Of a stretch of DNA of 64,000 nucleotides, positions 50,277 through 59,319 are shown piece after piece. Each line of letters opens with the position of its first letter. Position 1 is the first letter of the stretch. The translations under genes and the position numbers were made by a program. The DNA is from JAWXBA01 sp048499805 (lineage in GTDB: Bacteria > Gemmatimonadota > Gemmatimonadetes > Gemmatimonadales > GWC2-71-9). The notes beneath the pieces were generated by a model. That model was given only the letters and a program-made list of their open reading frames with translations. It did not search any database and was not told the DNA's origin. The DNA is taken from positions 496,001 through 560,000 of the forward strand of contig JASNZF010000002.1 in assembly GCA_048499805.1 (NCBI GenBank). Direction: 5' to 3'.

Positions 50277-51977
50277 GTGACCAGGGAATCCTTCGACCGC
50301 CGTGAGTTCCTGGCAGCGGGCGGGGCAGGGTTGGCGTTGCTGAGCGGCTGGGAGCGCCTCCTCCCGGGGTTCGCGCGAGTAGAGGGCGGACTCCTCGCCC
50401 CGGCCAGCCCCCGCCGGATCGTCGACCTCGACATCACGCGCACCTCCCTTCCCATCGGGGGCCGACCCGCCGCGGCCGTCACAATCAACGGGTCCATCCC
50501 CGGCCCCCTTCTGCGGTTCAAGGAGGGGGAGTCAGCGGTACTGCGGGTTTCCAATCGTCTCGAGGAAGACACCTCCATCCACTGGCACGGGATCATCCTG
50601 CCCAATGCTATGGACGGGGTGCCGGGGGTCACCTTCGATGGGATTCGGGCCGGCGAGACCTTCACCTACGAGTATCCGGTGCGGCAGAGTGGCACCTACT
50701 GGTATCACAGCCATTCGGGCTTTCAGGAGCAGTTGGGTGTGTATGGTCCGATGATTCTCGATCCGGCCGAGCCCGACCCGTTCGCCTTTGACCGCGAGTA
50801 TGTGGTGCTCTTGTCGGATTGGACCTTCGAGGATCCTCATGACGTGATGGGGCACCTCAAGAAAATGGGCGGCTACTACAACTTCCAGCGCCGCACCGCA
50901 GGCGGATTCTTCGGCAGCACGGCGGATCGCCTCCAATGGGGCCGGATGCGGATGGACCCGAGCGATCTCGCGGATGTCACCGGTGCCACCTACACCTACC
51001 TGATGAACGGCATGCCACCCAGCGGCAACTGGTCGGGGCTCTTCCGTCCTGGCGAGCGGGTCCGGCTTCGGTTCATCAATGCCGGGGCGGCCACCTACTT
51101 TGATATCCGGATTCCCGGGCTCCCAATGACGGTGGTGCAGGCCGACGGCCAGAATGTGCAGCCGGTGACCGTGGATGAATTCCGCATCGCCATCGCCGAA
51201 ACCTATGACGTCATTGTCCAGCCGATCCAGGACCAGGCCTATACCATTTTCGCGGAGACCATGGATCGCAGCGGATACGCGTCCGGCACGCTGGCGCCGC
51301 GGATCGGCATGACTGCCCCGCTGCCTCCGCGCCGCCCCCGGCCGCTGCGCTCCATGGGGGACATGGGGATGAACATGGCGGGGATGGACATGGCCGGCAT
51401 GGACCACGCCGGCCACGACATGGGAGCGGCGGACGGAGTGCCCCATGGGCGGGACCGCCACGGGGTCGGGAATGCCGCCGTGCCCGAGCAGACCCGCGTC
51501 CGGCTCAGCGATCCCGGGATCGGCCTCGAGGACGCCGCCCACCGGGTGCTGGTGTACAGTGACTTGCGGAGCGTGGCGCCCTGGTACGATACCCGGCCGC
51601 CCGGGCGGGAGCTGGAGCTCCACCTGACCGGCAACATGGAACGGTATATGTGGTCGTTTGACGGGAAGAAGTTCTCCCAAGCGCCCGACCCGATCCCATT
51701 CGTCATGGGAGAGCGCCTGCGCGTCACCCTCGTCAATGACACCATGATGGAGCACCCGATCCACATGCACGGGATGTGGATGCTGCTGGAGACCGGCGCC
51801 GACGCGCTGGATCCCCGCAAGCACACCGTCAACGTGAAACCGGCGGAGCGACTGTCGTTCCTGGTCACGGTGGACGCCCCGGGCAAGTGGGCGCTGCACT
51901 GTCATATCCTCTATCACATGGAAGCCGGCATGTTCCGGGTCATCGAGGCGGCCGAGCGCCCGCTGGGAGACGCGTAA
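50277..51977 (+). CDS. Copper-resistance multicopper oxidase (PcoA/CopA type)
   Basis: A 566-residue periplasmic oxidase that oxidises Cu(I) to the less toxic Cu(II). The N-terminal RREFL twin-Arg motif with a following hydrophobic stretch directs Tat export of the folded enzyme. Three cupredoxin domains supply the copper ligands: HWHG, HSHSGFQ, HPIHMHG and HCHILYHMEAGMF (type 1 Cys with His and Met). A Met/His-rich insert (MGMNMAGMDMAGMDHAGHDM) between domains two and three is typical of the copper-resistance group. The start is GTG 50277 behind GGGAGG. Its stop is joined to the next gene by TAATG. Confidence 0.94.
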   Translation: MTRESFDRREFLAAGGAGLALLSGWERLLPGFARVEGGLLAPASPRRIVDLDITRTSLPIGGRPAAAVTINGSIPGPLLRFKEGESAVLRVSNRLEEDTSIHWHGIILPNAMDGVPGVTFDGIRAGETFTYEYPVRQSGTYWYHSHSGFQEQLGVYGPMILDPAEPDPFAFDREYVVLLSDWTFEDPHDVMGHLKKMGGYYNFQRRTAGGFFGSTADRLQWGRMRMDPSDLADVTGATYTYLMNGMPPSGNWSGLFRPGERVRLRFINAGAATYFDIRIPGLPMTVVQADGQNVQPVTVDEFRIAIAETYDVIVQPIQDQAYTIFAETMDRSGYASGTLAPRIGMTAPLPPRRPRPLRSMGDMGMNMAGMDMAGMDHAGHDMGAADGVPHGRDRHGVGNAAVPEQTRVRLSDPGIGLEDAAHRVLVYSDLRSVAPWYDTRPPGRELELHLTGNMERYMWSFDGKKFSQAPDPIPFVMGERLRVTLVNDTMMEHPIHMHGMWMLLETGADALDPRKHTVNVKPAERLSFLVTVDAPGKWALHCHILYHMEAGMFRVIEAAERPLGDA

Positions 51978-52732
51978 TGCCGCGCGCTGAATCCAGCAAG
52001 CCGGCGGGTACCCGCCTCGCGGTGATTTGTGCCGCCGTCGTGATGCTCCTCGCCCGTCCGCCGGTCGCCCAGGCTCAGGTGATGGACAAGATGATCTACT
52101 CGTTCGCTCTGCTCGATCGGCTGGAGTACCGGCCTGCGGGGGTTGAGTCGGCGTTCCAGCATGAATTCGTTGGGTGGATCGGGGGAGACCTGCACCGGCT
52201 GTGGGTCAAGAGTGAGGGGTCGGTCTCGTCCCGCGGCGACGGCACTGATGTGGAACTCCAGGCGCTCTATGGCAAGCTGGTCCATCCCTATTGGGATCTG
52301 CAGGTCGGTGGTCGCGTGGACCTGCAGGCGGAGGATGGATCCACACGTACCCGAGCATTCGCCGCCATCGGACTGGAAGGACTTGCTCCGTATTGGTTCG
52401 ACGTGGAGCCGACCGTTTTCGTGAGTCAGGATGGGGACCTGTCGGCCAGGCTGACGACGTCGCTAGACATGTTCCTCGGGCAACGGTTGATCGCTCAGCC
52501 GCGCGTCGAGGTCAATGGGGCATTCCAGGATGTCCCGGACTTTGGAGTCTCCGCCGGCCTGAATGATCTGGACCTGGGCCTGCGCCTCCGGTACGAACTG
52601 CGCCGCGAATTCGCCCCATACCTCGGCGTGAGCTGGTTGCGCCGATTTGCCGGTGCGGCTGACGCGGCGCGGGATGAGGGACGCCCTGTCGGCAGGGCAT
52701 CGGTCCTGATCGGGATTCGGACGTGGTTCTGA
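51977..52732 (+). CDS. Outer-membrane copper resistance protein CopB/PcoB
   Basis: A 251-residue beta-barrel protein: signal (LAVICAAVVMLLARPPVAQA), then VMDKMIYSFALLDRLEYRPA (typical PcoB start) and alternating strands to ASVLIGIRTWF, whose C-terminal aromatic fits BAM-dependent insertion. The Met/His-rich stretch present in some PcoB proteins is absent, so this is the short form. It follows the oxidase without a gap (TAATG), a standard PcoAB pair. Confidence 0.9.
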   Translation: MPRAESSKPAGTRLAVICAAVVMLLARPPVAQAQVMDKMIYSFALLDRLEYRPAGVESAFQHEFVGWIGGDLHRLWVKSEGSVSSRGDGTDVELQALYGKLVHPYWDLQVGGRVDLQAEDGSTRTRAFAAIGLEGLAPYWFDVEPTVFVSQDGDLSARLTTSLDMFLGQRLIAQPRVEVNGAFQDVPDFGVSAGLNDLDLGLRLRYELRREFAPYLGVSWLRRFAGAADAARDEGRPVGRASVLIGIRTWF

Positions 52733-52839
52733 CGGCGGCCCCCTCCGCGTGTGGCCATCGCCTCGGTCGGTTGGGTTGGGGACTCACCCTGGTACACGTG
52801 CGGACGTGGCTCACTCCTTGATGGTCTGGAGGCGCAATC

Positions 52840-54318
52840 ATGATGTCCTCTGCTGAGTGGAGGTCGCCTGGTCCACTTCGCCAGCGGCGGGTTGCGTTGG
52901 TGGCGATGGCCCTGTCTCTCACACTTGCCACCGCCCTCTACGCTCACCAGACCCTCTTGCGGTCGCATCCCGCCAAGGGCGAGCGGGTAGCCGAGGCACC
53001 GACGCTGCTGCAGCTGATCTTTCGGGAACCGATCCAGGCCGCGTTCACCAAGGTGACGCTCCTCGGACCAGACAGCGGCGTCGTGTCCCTGGGCGACCTC
53101 CGAGTCGAGGGGGACTCCGGGACCATCGCCGCGTTGCCCATCGTGGGCAGCCTCGCGGCCGGACGCCATGTCGTGACCTGGCGGACCACTGGGGCCGACG
53201 GCCACGCAGTGTCGGGCAGCTACAACTTTGAGGTTCTCGCGTCCGCGGTCCAACCGACTCCGACCGGCCAGGTCGCAACCCCGCCGGAACCGGGTGCCGT
53301 CGCGAACACCGGCACGGGACCGGTTCTGGCGGTCGAGGGTTGGCCATACGTCCTGATACGATGGTTGACCTTCGCCTCGCTCCTGGGAGTGCTCGGCGCC
53401 GTATTCTTCCGGGTGGCCGTCCTCGCCACCTTCCAGCGCTCCGAAACAGAGGAGGGGTCGGGGCGTACCGAAAGTTTGTCCCAATCCACAGCCCGCTTCG
53501 GCCGTACCGCCGCGCTGGTACTTGGGGTCGCGACCTTCGCCCGGCTGGGTGCCCAGATGCTCACGATGCTCGACCCCACCGATCCGCTCACCATGGAATG
53601 GATCACGGCGCTGCTCGGTGGCTCGATCTGGGGCAAGGCGTGGATGCTCCAGATGGCGGGTCTGCTCGTGGCCTGGTGGGGCTTTGGCCAGGCCGCCCGG
53701 CCGGATGGAGAACGTGGATGGATCGTGGCCGGAACCGGGGCCCTTGCCCTCGCCGTCACTCCCGCCCTTTCGGGGCACGCCATCGCCACCACCGAACGGA
53801 CGCTGCTGGCTGTTTCCGCCGATACGCTGCATATTCTCGCGGCAGGGGGCTGGATGGGCGGGCTCGCGGTCCTCGTGCTGGTCGGCCTTCCCACGATTCG
53901 CCGCGGCTCAGGCGACGGCCAGGCCGTTGCGGTCGCCGGCCTCGTCAATGCTTTCTCCCCGCCTGCGCTTGTGCTGGGAGCCCTGGTTGGCCTGACCGGG
54001 GTGGTGGGCGCTTGGCTCCATTTGGGCGCCCTCTCCGATTTGTGGTCCACCCGATTTGGGCAGACCTTGTCGGTCAAGCTGCTGGTGGTCGGTGTGCTGT
54101 TTGGACTGGGCGCGCTGAATTTCCTGCGAGTCCGCCCCGTGCTGGGGCAGGAAAGCGGTACGCGTCGGTTGCGCAGGTCCGCTGGGCTTGAACTGGTTGC
54201 CGGGATCATTGTCCTCCTGGTCACCGCGGTGTTGGTCGCACTCCCTCCGGCAATGACCTCGACGCCCGATCCAGGTATCGAGATCAGTGCGCCCGTTCCT
54301 CCTCCTTCTCAGGACTGA
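52840..54318 (+). CDS. CopC-CopD fusion protein
   Basis: A 492-residue fusion. After the signal (MALSLTLATALYAH), residues about 35-130 form the CopC copper-binding domain, with the mature N-terminal His (AHQTLLRSHPAKGERV) and DGHAVSG. The rest, from about residue 165, has eight membrane segments of CopD type (LIRWLTFASLLGVLGAVFF; LAAGGWMGGLAVLVLVG). It is thought to bind copper in the periplasm and take it into the cytoplasm; in other systems CopCD helps supply copper. GGAGG lies seven bases before ATG 52840. The next gene is 2 bases away. Confidence 0.9.
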   Translation: MMSSAEWRSPGPLRQRRVALVAMALSLTLATALYAHQTLLRSHPAKGERVAEAPTLLQLIFREPIQAAFTKVTLLGPDSGVVSLGDLRVEGDSGTIAALPIVGSLAAGRHVVTWRTTGADGHAVSGSYNFEVLASAVQPTPTGQVATPPEPGAVANTGTGPVLAVEGWPYVLIRWLTFASLLGVLGAVFFRVAVLATFQRSETEEGSGRTESLSQSTARFGRTAALVLGVATFARLGAQMLTMLDPTDPLTMEWITALLGGSIWGKAWMLQMAGLLVAWWGFGQAARPDGERGWIVAGTGALALAVTPALSGHAIATTERTLLAVSADTLHILAAGGWMGGLAVLVLVGLPTIRRGSGDGQAVAVAGLVNAFSPPALVLGALVGLTGVVGAWLHLGALSDLWSTRFGQTLSVKLLVVGVLFGLGALNFLRVRPVLGQESGTRRLRRSAGLELVAGIIVLLVTAVLVALPPAMTSTPDPGIEISAPVPPPSQD

Positions 54319-54320
54319 TC

Positions 54321-55181
54321 ATGTCTCGCTTCGCAGCGTCCCGTCGGGTTCGCGGTCTGCTCGTCTTCACGGGGATTCTCGCCGCGGCCCCCGTCGTCGC
54401 CCACGACTTCTGGCTTGTCCCGCTCGGCTTCCAGGTCGCCCCCGGTGAGGTCCTCATGGTCCTGGGCCAGACGAGCAGCGCCTTTCCGTCCACACAATCG
54501 GCGGTGACTCTCGATCGGGTCGCCTCGGCCACGGTCATTGATGCTGCTGGCAGCCGCGCGATCACCGATCTTGCGGTGGCCGGCACGTCGCTCCGGCTCC
54601 AGATGAGGCCCACCACAGCAGGCCAGAAGATCGTCGCCCTGACGATCCACCCCCGCTCGGTGCGCGAGTCCTCCGAGGCGTTTCAGCGCTACCTGGTGCT
54701 GGAGGGTGCCCCTGAGGCACTGGAGCGGCTCAAGCGCGAAGGTCGCGTCCCCACTGACAGCGTCACCCGACGGTATGCCAAGTATGCTAAGAGTCTCGTG
54801 ACAGTGGGATCCGGAGGACCGGCCGCATGGACCAAGGTTGCCGGGCACCCACTTGAATTCGTGGTGGTCGGGGCGACACCGCTGACTCGCGGACAGCACC
54901 TCATGGTGCGGTTGGTCTATCGGGGGCGTCCGGTTCCCAACGCCGCGGTGCATGCCGGGCACGTGCCGTTCGTTCCGGCAGACCAGCTGGACGCCTTGGC
55001 AGGGAAGGAAGTGAAGGTCGAACTGCACACCGACGCGCAGGGGATGTTGCACCTGCCCCTGACCGCAACGGGCCAGTGGAACCTCCGTACGATCCAGATC
55101 GTCGAAGCTGATCCCGGCAGCGGGGCCGATTGGGACACCCACTGGGCCACGCTTGTATTCGGGGTCACGGCGCCGAGATAG
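54321..55181 (+). CDS. DUF4198-family periplasmic protein
   Basis: A 286-residue exported protein with signal GLLVFTGILAAAPVVA and the family start HDFWLVPLGFQVAPGEVLMV, an immunoglobulin-like fold with LMVRLVYRGRPVPNAAV and a His/Asp-bearing end (DTHWATLVFGV). DUF4198 proteins occur with nickel, cobalt or copper transport genes and probably bind the metal outside. The start follows the CopCD stop by two bases, so it is translationally close to it. Confidence 0.86.
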   Translation: MSRFAASRRVRGLLVFTGILAAAPVVAHDFWLVPLGFQVAPGEVLMVLGQTSSAFPSTQSAVTLDRVASATVIDAAGSRAITDLAVAGTSLRLQMRPTTAGQKIVALTIHPRSVRESSEAFQRYLVLEGAPEALERLKREGRVPTDSVTRRYAKYAKSLVTVGSGGPAAWTKVAGHPLEFVVVGATPLTRGQHLMVRLVYRGRPVPNAAVHAGHVPFVPADQLDALAGKEVKVELHTDAQGMLHLPLTATGQWNLRTIQIVEADPGSGADWDTHWATLVFGVTAPR

Positions 55182-55240
55182 CATACCGAGCGCGCAGGAT
55201 TGCGCGCGCTGGACCCTCACCTGTTCCACTGGAGGTCGTT

Positions 55241-55750
55241 GTGTCGTTGAACCTGATGTTGTATCCGCGCCGGATTGCCCGCAGCGTCGGTGTGGCAATC
55301 CTGCTGGCCGCTGGCGCAGGGCCGCTATCCGCCTCAGCCGTATCCCGGGACGGAATGCGCTCGGATTCGACCGACGTGGTCGCCGCCGTCCACCGCTACC
55401 ACGCCGCGCTGGCCTCGGGGGACAGCGTCGCCGTGGCCGCCCTCCTCGCACCCGGCGCGGTGATCCTTGAATCCGGCGGGGTCGAGACTCAGGCCCAGTA
55501 TCTCGGCGGGCATCTCCGCGGCGACATCGCCTTTGCCCAGGCAGTTCCCGGGGAACGTGGCAGCGTCGCCGTCACCGTCCGCGGCGATGTGGCCTGGGCG
55601 AGTTCCACCTCCACGACCCGGGGCGAGTACCGGGGCCGTGCGGTCAATTCGGTCGGGGCCGAACTGATGGTCCTGGTGCGGACCGGGCAGGGGTGGCAGA
55701 TCGCCGCAATCCACTGGTCGTCGCGGTCCCGGCCGACCGGAGGCAACTAG
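55241..55750 (+). CDS. Secreted SnoaL/DUF4440-like protein, first of three
   Basis: A 169-residue exported protein with a signal-like segment (VGVAILLAAGAGPLSASAV), then an NTF2-like fold (VAAVHRYHAALASGDSVAVA; VRGDVAWASSTSTTRGEY; GWQIAAIHWSS). The family holds small-molecule binding or dehydratase-like folds; the role with copper is unknown. The start is GTG at 55241 behind GGAGGTCG. It is the first of three similar genes in tandem. Confidence 0.72.
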   Translation: MSLNLMLYPRRIARSVGVAILLAAGAGPLSASAVSRDGMRSDSTDVVAAVHRYHAALASGDSVAVAALLAPGAVILESGGVETQAQYLGGHLRGDIAFAQAVPGERGSVAVTVRGDVAWASSTSTTRGEYRGRAVNSVGAELMVLVRTGQGWQIAAIHWSSRSRPTGGN

Positions 55751-55790
55751 CGTGGTCACGCCTTCATACCTTCAAGGGGAGAGACGCCTC

Positions 55791-56324
55791 ATGCGCCCGA
55801 TGGTGACCCACTTCCTTCGCGCCACAACCGCCGCCGTGGGCCTGGCGCTGTTCGTGCCCACCTCCGGACTGGCTCAGGCCCATGTCCATCCGGCCGCTCC
55901 CTCAACCGAGGTCCAGGCGGCGACCCGTGCCATCGAGGCGCTCTTCGCCGCGGCAGAGCGCGGTGATCTGCGCGCGCTGGACACACTCTACGCGGGGGAC
56001 AGTCTCCTCGTGATCGAGGGGGCCGGCATCAATCGCGGCTGGGCCGATTATCGCGACAACCACCTGGCCCCGGAACTGAAGCAGTTCACCAACTTTCGGT
56101 ACCGGCCCTTCGAGATTGAGGCGCGCGTCGTTGGCGAGGTCGCTTGGGTCACCTATCGGTATGCCCTGATGGCGGAGATCGGTGAGCGCCGGATCGATTC
56201 AGTCGGCCGCGGCACCGCCATCCTTGAGAAGCGCGGCGCCCGCTGGGTTGTCCGGCTGACCCAGACGGCAAGCCGGGCCCGGCGGGAGGGCGATCCGCCG
56301 ATGCCCCCTGCGCCGGGGCGTTAG
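55791..56324 (+). CDS. Secreted SnoaL/DUF4440-like protein, second of three
   Basis: A 177-residue exported protein: signal (AAVGLALFVPTSGLAQA), a His pair (HVH), then the NTF2-like pattern VQAATRAIEALFAAAERGDL, WADYRDNHLAPELKQF and VVGEVAWVTYRYALM. It closely parallels the third gene, sharing the WADYRD/WAEYRD-HL-PE segment. ATG 55791 is behind GGGAGAG. Confidence 0.75.
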   Translation: MRPMVTHFLRATTAAVGLALFVPTSGLAQAHVHPAAPSTEVQAATRAIEALFAAAERGDLRALDTLYAGDSLLVIEGAGINRGWADYRDNHLAPELKQFTNFRYRPFEIEARVVGEVAWVTYRYALMAEIGERRIDSVGRGTAILEKRGARWVVRLTQTASRARREGDPPMPPAPGR

Positions 56325-56409
56325 CCACGCGCGTGAAGCCGCTGATGCTCCGGTCATGGTGGCGCGATACGGAGTCCCATGCTCAACCATCCTCACCCCC
56401 GGAGGCAGC

Positions 56410-56868
56410 GTGATCCGTTCGCTCATCCAGAAGTCCGCCATCGCCGGCCTGCTCCTGACCAGCGTGGTCCCGGCCCATGCCCAGTCTGCCCCTAATCCGG
56501 ATCGCGCGGCGGTCCAGGAGCTCATCGTCCGGATGGGGGAGGGGATCCAGGCAGGCAATTTCGCCGCCGTGGACAGCCTCTTCCCCGCCCGGGGCCTCCA
56601 CATTCTCACCGACACGCTGACCTTGCACGGATGGGCTGAGTACCGCGACCAGCACCTCAAACCCGAGGTGGCGCGGTTCAGCGACCTCAGCTTTCGGCAT
56701 ACCGCCGTCGAGGCGGTCGTGCGTGGCGATGTCGCCTGGGTGGCATTTCGGCAGCTGATCAATGGCACCCCCTCGGGCGACGCGCCGGCCGTGAATGGGC
56801 GGGCCACGGCCGTTCTCGAAAGGCGCGAAGGACGCTGGCTGATCGTGCACCTGCACGTCTCGCGGTGA
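56410..56868 (+). CDS. Secreted SnoaL/DUF4440-like protein, third of three
   Basis: A 152-residue exported protein, signal SAIAGLLLTSVVPAHAQ, then VQELIVRMGEGIQAGNFAAV, WAEYRDQHLKPEVARFSDLS and VVRGDVAWVAFRQLING. The middle repeats that of the second gene, so the two arose by duplication. GTG 56410 is the start, behind GGAGG. It is the last gene of the copper-oxidase run. Confidence 0.75.
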   Translation: MIRSLIQKSAIAGLLLTSVVPAHAQSAPNPDRAAVQELIVRMGEGIQAGNFAAVDSLFPARGLHILTDTLTLHGWAEYRDQHLKPEVARFSDLSFRHTAVEAVVRGDVAWVAFRQLINGTPSGDAPAVNGRATAVLERREGRWLIVHLHVSR

Positions 56869-56946
56869 TGGGCTGGGGGAATGGGATGGGAGGTGCTGGA
56901 CCCGCGGGAGACGTCCCCCTTGGGTAACCTGAAAGGAGCGTCTACC

Positions 56947-57024
56947 ATCGCTGGCGCAGTGGGTCTGGTGCGTGCCTACCTGCACGTCAACGGATACTTC
57001 ACAGTACGGAGCACATTGTCCTGA
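56947..57024 (+). pseudogene. 5' relic of a second copy of the nuclease-like gene
   Basis: The frame reads AGAVGLVRAYLHVNGYFTV, RSTLS and stop, closely matching the start of the protein at 32748 (PAVALAQAYLQLNGYMTV). It is preceded by GAAAGGAGCGTCTACCATC, similar to the ribosome site before the YHS gene at 32586. Only the first 20 or so residues remain; the catalytic-looking part is lost. Confidence 0.6.
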
Positions 57025-57081
57025 AGTCGGGTCGGTGTTTTGGGGAGGGATCACGGCCCAAGGGCCGTTTGAATTCGACCC

Positions 57082-57573
57082 CTAGGCGTCCGCCTCCCGC
57101 AGCAGCGCCTCGATGTCCAGACGAACCGACCCCATCACCAGGTTGCCCTCCGCGTCCCGGGGCCAGTCCGCCTCGGGCCGATCCCAATACAACTCCACAC
57201 CATTCTGGTCCGGGTCCCGCAGGTACAGCGCCTCACTCACGCCGTGGTCACTGGCGCCATCGAGGGCAATGCCGGCCTCCAGCACCCGCCGCAGGGCCAC
57301 GCCAAGGTCCCGCCGGGTCGGGTAGAGGATGGCGGTGTGGTAGAGCCCGGTGGTGCCCCGGGCGGGGGGGGGGCCACCAAGGCTCTCCCAGGTGTTCAGC
57401 CCGATATGGTGGTGGTACCCACCGGCCGCAAGGAATGCGGCTTGGCTGCCGTAGCGCTGGGTCAGGGAAAAGCCGAGCACGTCCCGGTAGAACGCGATCG
57501 CTCGCTCGAGGTCGGCCACCTTGAGGTGGACGTGCCCGATCGTGGTGCTGGAGGGGATGCGATAGTTGTCCAT
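57082..57573 (-). CDS. VOC-family (glyoxalase/dioxygenase-like) enzyme
   Basis: A 163-residue protein with a vicinal-oxygen-chelate fold: TIGHVHLKVADLERAIAFYR, GGYHHHIGLNTWES, LYHTAILYPTRRDLG, ASDHGVSEALYLRDPDQNGV and ELYWDR. The His and Glu positions (HVHL, HHHIG, ELYW) fit a metal-binding ring like catechol 2,3-dioxygenase or bleomycin-resistance proteins. The start at 57573 gives a normal family N-terminus; the longer frame to 57684 is low-complexity. It is on the opposite strand to its neighbours and may not belong to the copper island. Confidence 0.82.
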   Translation of the reverse strand: MDNYRIPSSTTIGHVHLKVADLERAIAFYRDVLGFSLTQRYGSQAAFLAAGGYHHHIGLNTWESLGGPPPARGTTGLYHTAILYPTRRDLGVALRRVLEAGIALDGASDHGVSEALYLRDPDQNGVELYWDRPEADWPRDAEGNLVMGSVRLDIEALLREADA

Positions 57574-57744
57574 GATGGTGGTCAACTTACCGCCCTTTCG
57601 CCGCCCTGCAACCGGTGTGTGGCCCACCCAATCGCCTCCGGGACCACGGTCCATTCGTGTGGAAAAGTTCGATACAGACTTCAAGCACCGCTTGAAACAC
57701 GATCCCTAAGTGGCGCAACAGTAAAGCGTTGTGGATTCCGTGTG

Positions 57745-57753
57745 TGCTATATT
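57745..57753 (+). promoter_or_regulatory. Candidate extended -10 promoter
   Basis: TGCTATATT (57745-57753) is an extended -10 element in an otherwise GC-rich gap, about 110 bases before the glycine-rich gene. A good -35 is not evident; the extended -10 can compensate. Confidence 0.35.
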
Positions 57754-57866
57754 CCCTGCAGGGCGTCTCCATCTGTTGACTCACCATGAAGCAGTATTCA
57801 ACAAAACCTTGGCCCCGAAACGCGGTTTGGGGGCATGGTGCAGTACTTCTCAGACCCGGAGGTCGC

Positions 57867-58523
57867 ATGAGTCGACAGACTGATCGCACCGAGACAGGTT
57901 CGTCCCGCGCCAAGCTCGTCACCCTCATCCTCGGCATCGGCTTGCTCGGGGTGGTCGCAGTCACCATGGCCACCGGCGCAGGCACCCGGATGGTCGACGC
58001 GACGATCCCCGCTGGCACCACGCTCGTGGCATCCCTCCAGGGAACCATCTCGACCGAGAACGGCGAGGCCGGCACCCCGATTCGACTGGAACTCGTCGAG
58101 GATCTGTCCCTCGGGGATGGGCTGGTCATCCCGGCCGGCGCCTCGATTCGCGGCGAAGTGACCCACAGCAAGGGCGGCGGCCGTGTGGCCGGCGCACCCG
58201 AGCTGACCCTTCGGTTCAACGAGCTGTCAATCGAGGGATCCGAGTACCCGATCTCCGCGGAGCCGTTCCGGGTCCGGGGCAAGAATGATGCGGCCGAAAG
58301 CGCGGCGATGATTGGCGGCGGTGCGGTGGTCGGTGGGGTGGTGGGTGCGGTGACCGGCGCGGGGACCGTCGAGGGCGCTGTGGCCGGCGCGGTTCTCGGC
58401 ACCGGGGTCGCCGTGGCCACCAAGGGCGACCAGATCGTCCTGGGCTCCGGACAAAAGCTGCGGGTTCGGCTGACCGAAGCGGTGACGGTGTCCGTGTCGA
58501 AGCAGGCGGCGCCGGAGAAGTAG
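57867..58523 (+). CDS. Membrane-anchored protein with glycine-zipper repeat
   Basis: A 218-residue protein: a membrane segment (LVTLILGIGLLGVVAVTMAT), a soluble part (IPAGTTLVASLQGTIST; RLELVEDLSLGDGLVIPAGA, typical of a beta-sandwich) and a Gly-rich membrane-type segment (MIGGGAVVGGVVGAVTGAGT) with GxxxG spacing. No named family beyond the glycine-zipper group. GGAGG precedes ATG 57867. It may be a lipid-interacting or envelope protein. Confidence 0.65.
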   Translation: MSRQTDRTETGSSRAKLVTLILGIGLLGVVAVTMATGAGTRMVDATIPAGTTLVASLQGTISTENGEAGTPIRLELVEDLSLGDGLVIPAGASIRGEVTHSKGGGRVAGAPELTLRFNELSIEGSEYPISAEPFRVRGKNDAAESAAMIGGGAVVGGVVGAVTGAGTVEGAVAGAVLGTGVAVATKGDQIVLGSGQKLRVRLTEAVTVSVSKQAAPEK

Positions 58524-58550
58524 GTGGGTGGCGACAGGGGCTGGGGACTA

Positions 58551-58590
58551 GGGAATGGGGAATAGTGAATGGGGAATAGGGAATAGGGGC
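58551..58590. repeat. Low-complexity GGGAATAG repeat
   Basis: Imperfect tandem repeats of GGGAATAG/GGGAATGG. A similar unit appears again near 60602 behind the amidohydrolase gene. I see no gene here. Confidence 0.6.
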
Positions 58591-58689
58591 TGGTGGGACC
58601 ACTAGGTTTGGGATCCCTCCGTGAGCCACGGCTTGCGGGGGGATTCTCCTTGGCCCCACGAGGTACCCACCCACCGTTCTCCCGATCCC

Positions 58690-58734
58690 CTGACCCGCTG
58701 ACCCCCTGACCCGCTGACCCCCTGACCCGCTGAC
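58690..58734. repeat. 16-base tandem repeat, 2.8 copies
   Basis: The unit CTGACCCGCTGACCCC starts at 58690, 58706 and 58722 with no mismatch up to 58734. A short TTCTCAC repeat follows and runs into the stop of the plastocyanin-like gene on the other strand. It is the kind of intergenic repeat absent from the metal island. Confidence 0.8.
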
Positions 58735-58737
58735 TTC

Positions 58738-59166
58738 TTACTTCTCACTTCTCACTTCAATCTCCGCCACCATCCCCCCCACCACATGCGGCAGGCAGTA
58801 GTATGGGTACCGACCGGGTGGCACACCGGCGAAGGTGATGGTCCAGCGCTGGTCGGCTTCGAAGAGCAGCGGTCCGATCAGCGGACCGATCGAATCCGGG
58901 AGCGCGCGAGCCAAGGGGTCCCGGGCGCCTGCGGGCAGGGAGTCCGACCAGAAGGCCGCATTGTGCGGGCCGCCCGACCCGTTCACGAATTCCACCGCGT
59001 CGCCGACGGCGATCTCCAGTCGGCGCGGCAGGAACTGGCTGCCGGTCAGGTGGACCTGGTGGAGCTGACCTGCCTTTCGAGCCGACCGGGTCGTTTCGGT
59101 GTGGTCGGCGAACGCGGCGAGCGCACCGACCGCGAGGACAAGGGAGGCAAGGCTGGCAATCCGCAT
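58738..59166 (-). CDS. Plastocyanin/azurin-like cupredoxin
   Basis: A 142-residue exported blue-copper protein: signal (LASLVLAVGALAAFA), then VHLTGSQFLPRRLEIAVGDA and VEFVNGSGGPHNAAFWSD with the first His ligand, and the loop YPYYCLPHVVGGM with Cys, His and Met ligands. This complete type 1 site suggests electron transfer, not resistance. It lies outside the copper operons on the opposite strand. Confidence 0.88.
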   Translation of the reverse strand: MRIASLASLVLAVGALAAFADHTETTRSARKAGQLHQVHLTGSQFLPRRLEIAVGDAVEFVNGSGGPHNAAFWSDSLPAGARDPLARALPDSIGPLIGPLLFEADQRWTITFAGVPPGRYPYYCLPHVVGGMVAEIEVRSEK

Positions 59167-59319
59167 GGCGAATCCATGGGGGAAGGGGGCTGGTTCCGAC
59201 CGGGAAATCTAGCCGCGCCGCTCCCGTTGTTGTGCTGGTTGGGGTGGTCCGAAGCGGCAGCCCCGCCGATATTGCCACGATTCGCCTGTCAGTGCCTTCC
59301 CTCGTGTTGAGGACCCCGC

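Noticed and set aside
58690..58734. Tandem repeat considered as a CRISPR array
   Set aside because: The repeats are directly adjacent with no unique spacers and there are no cas genes in the window.
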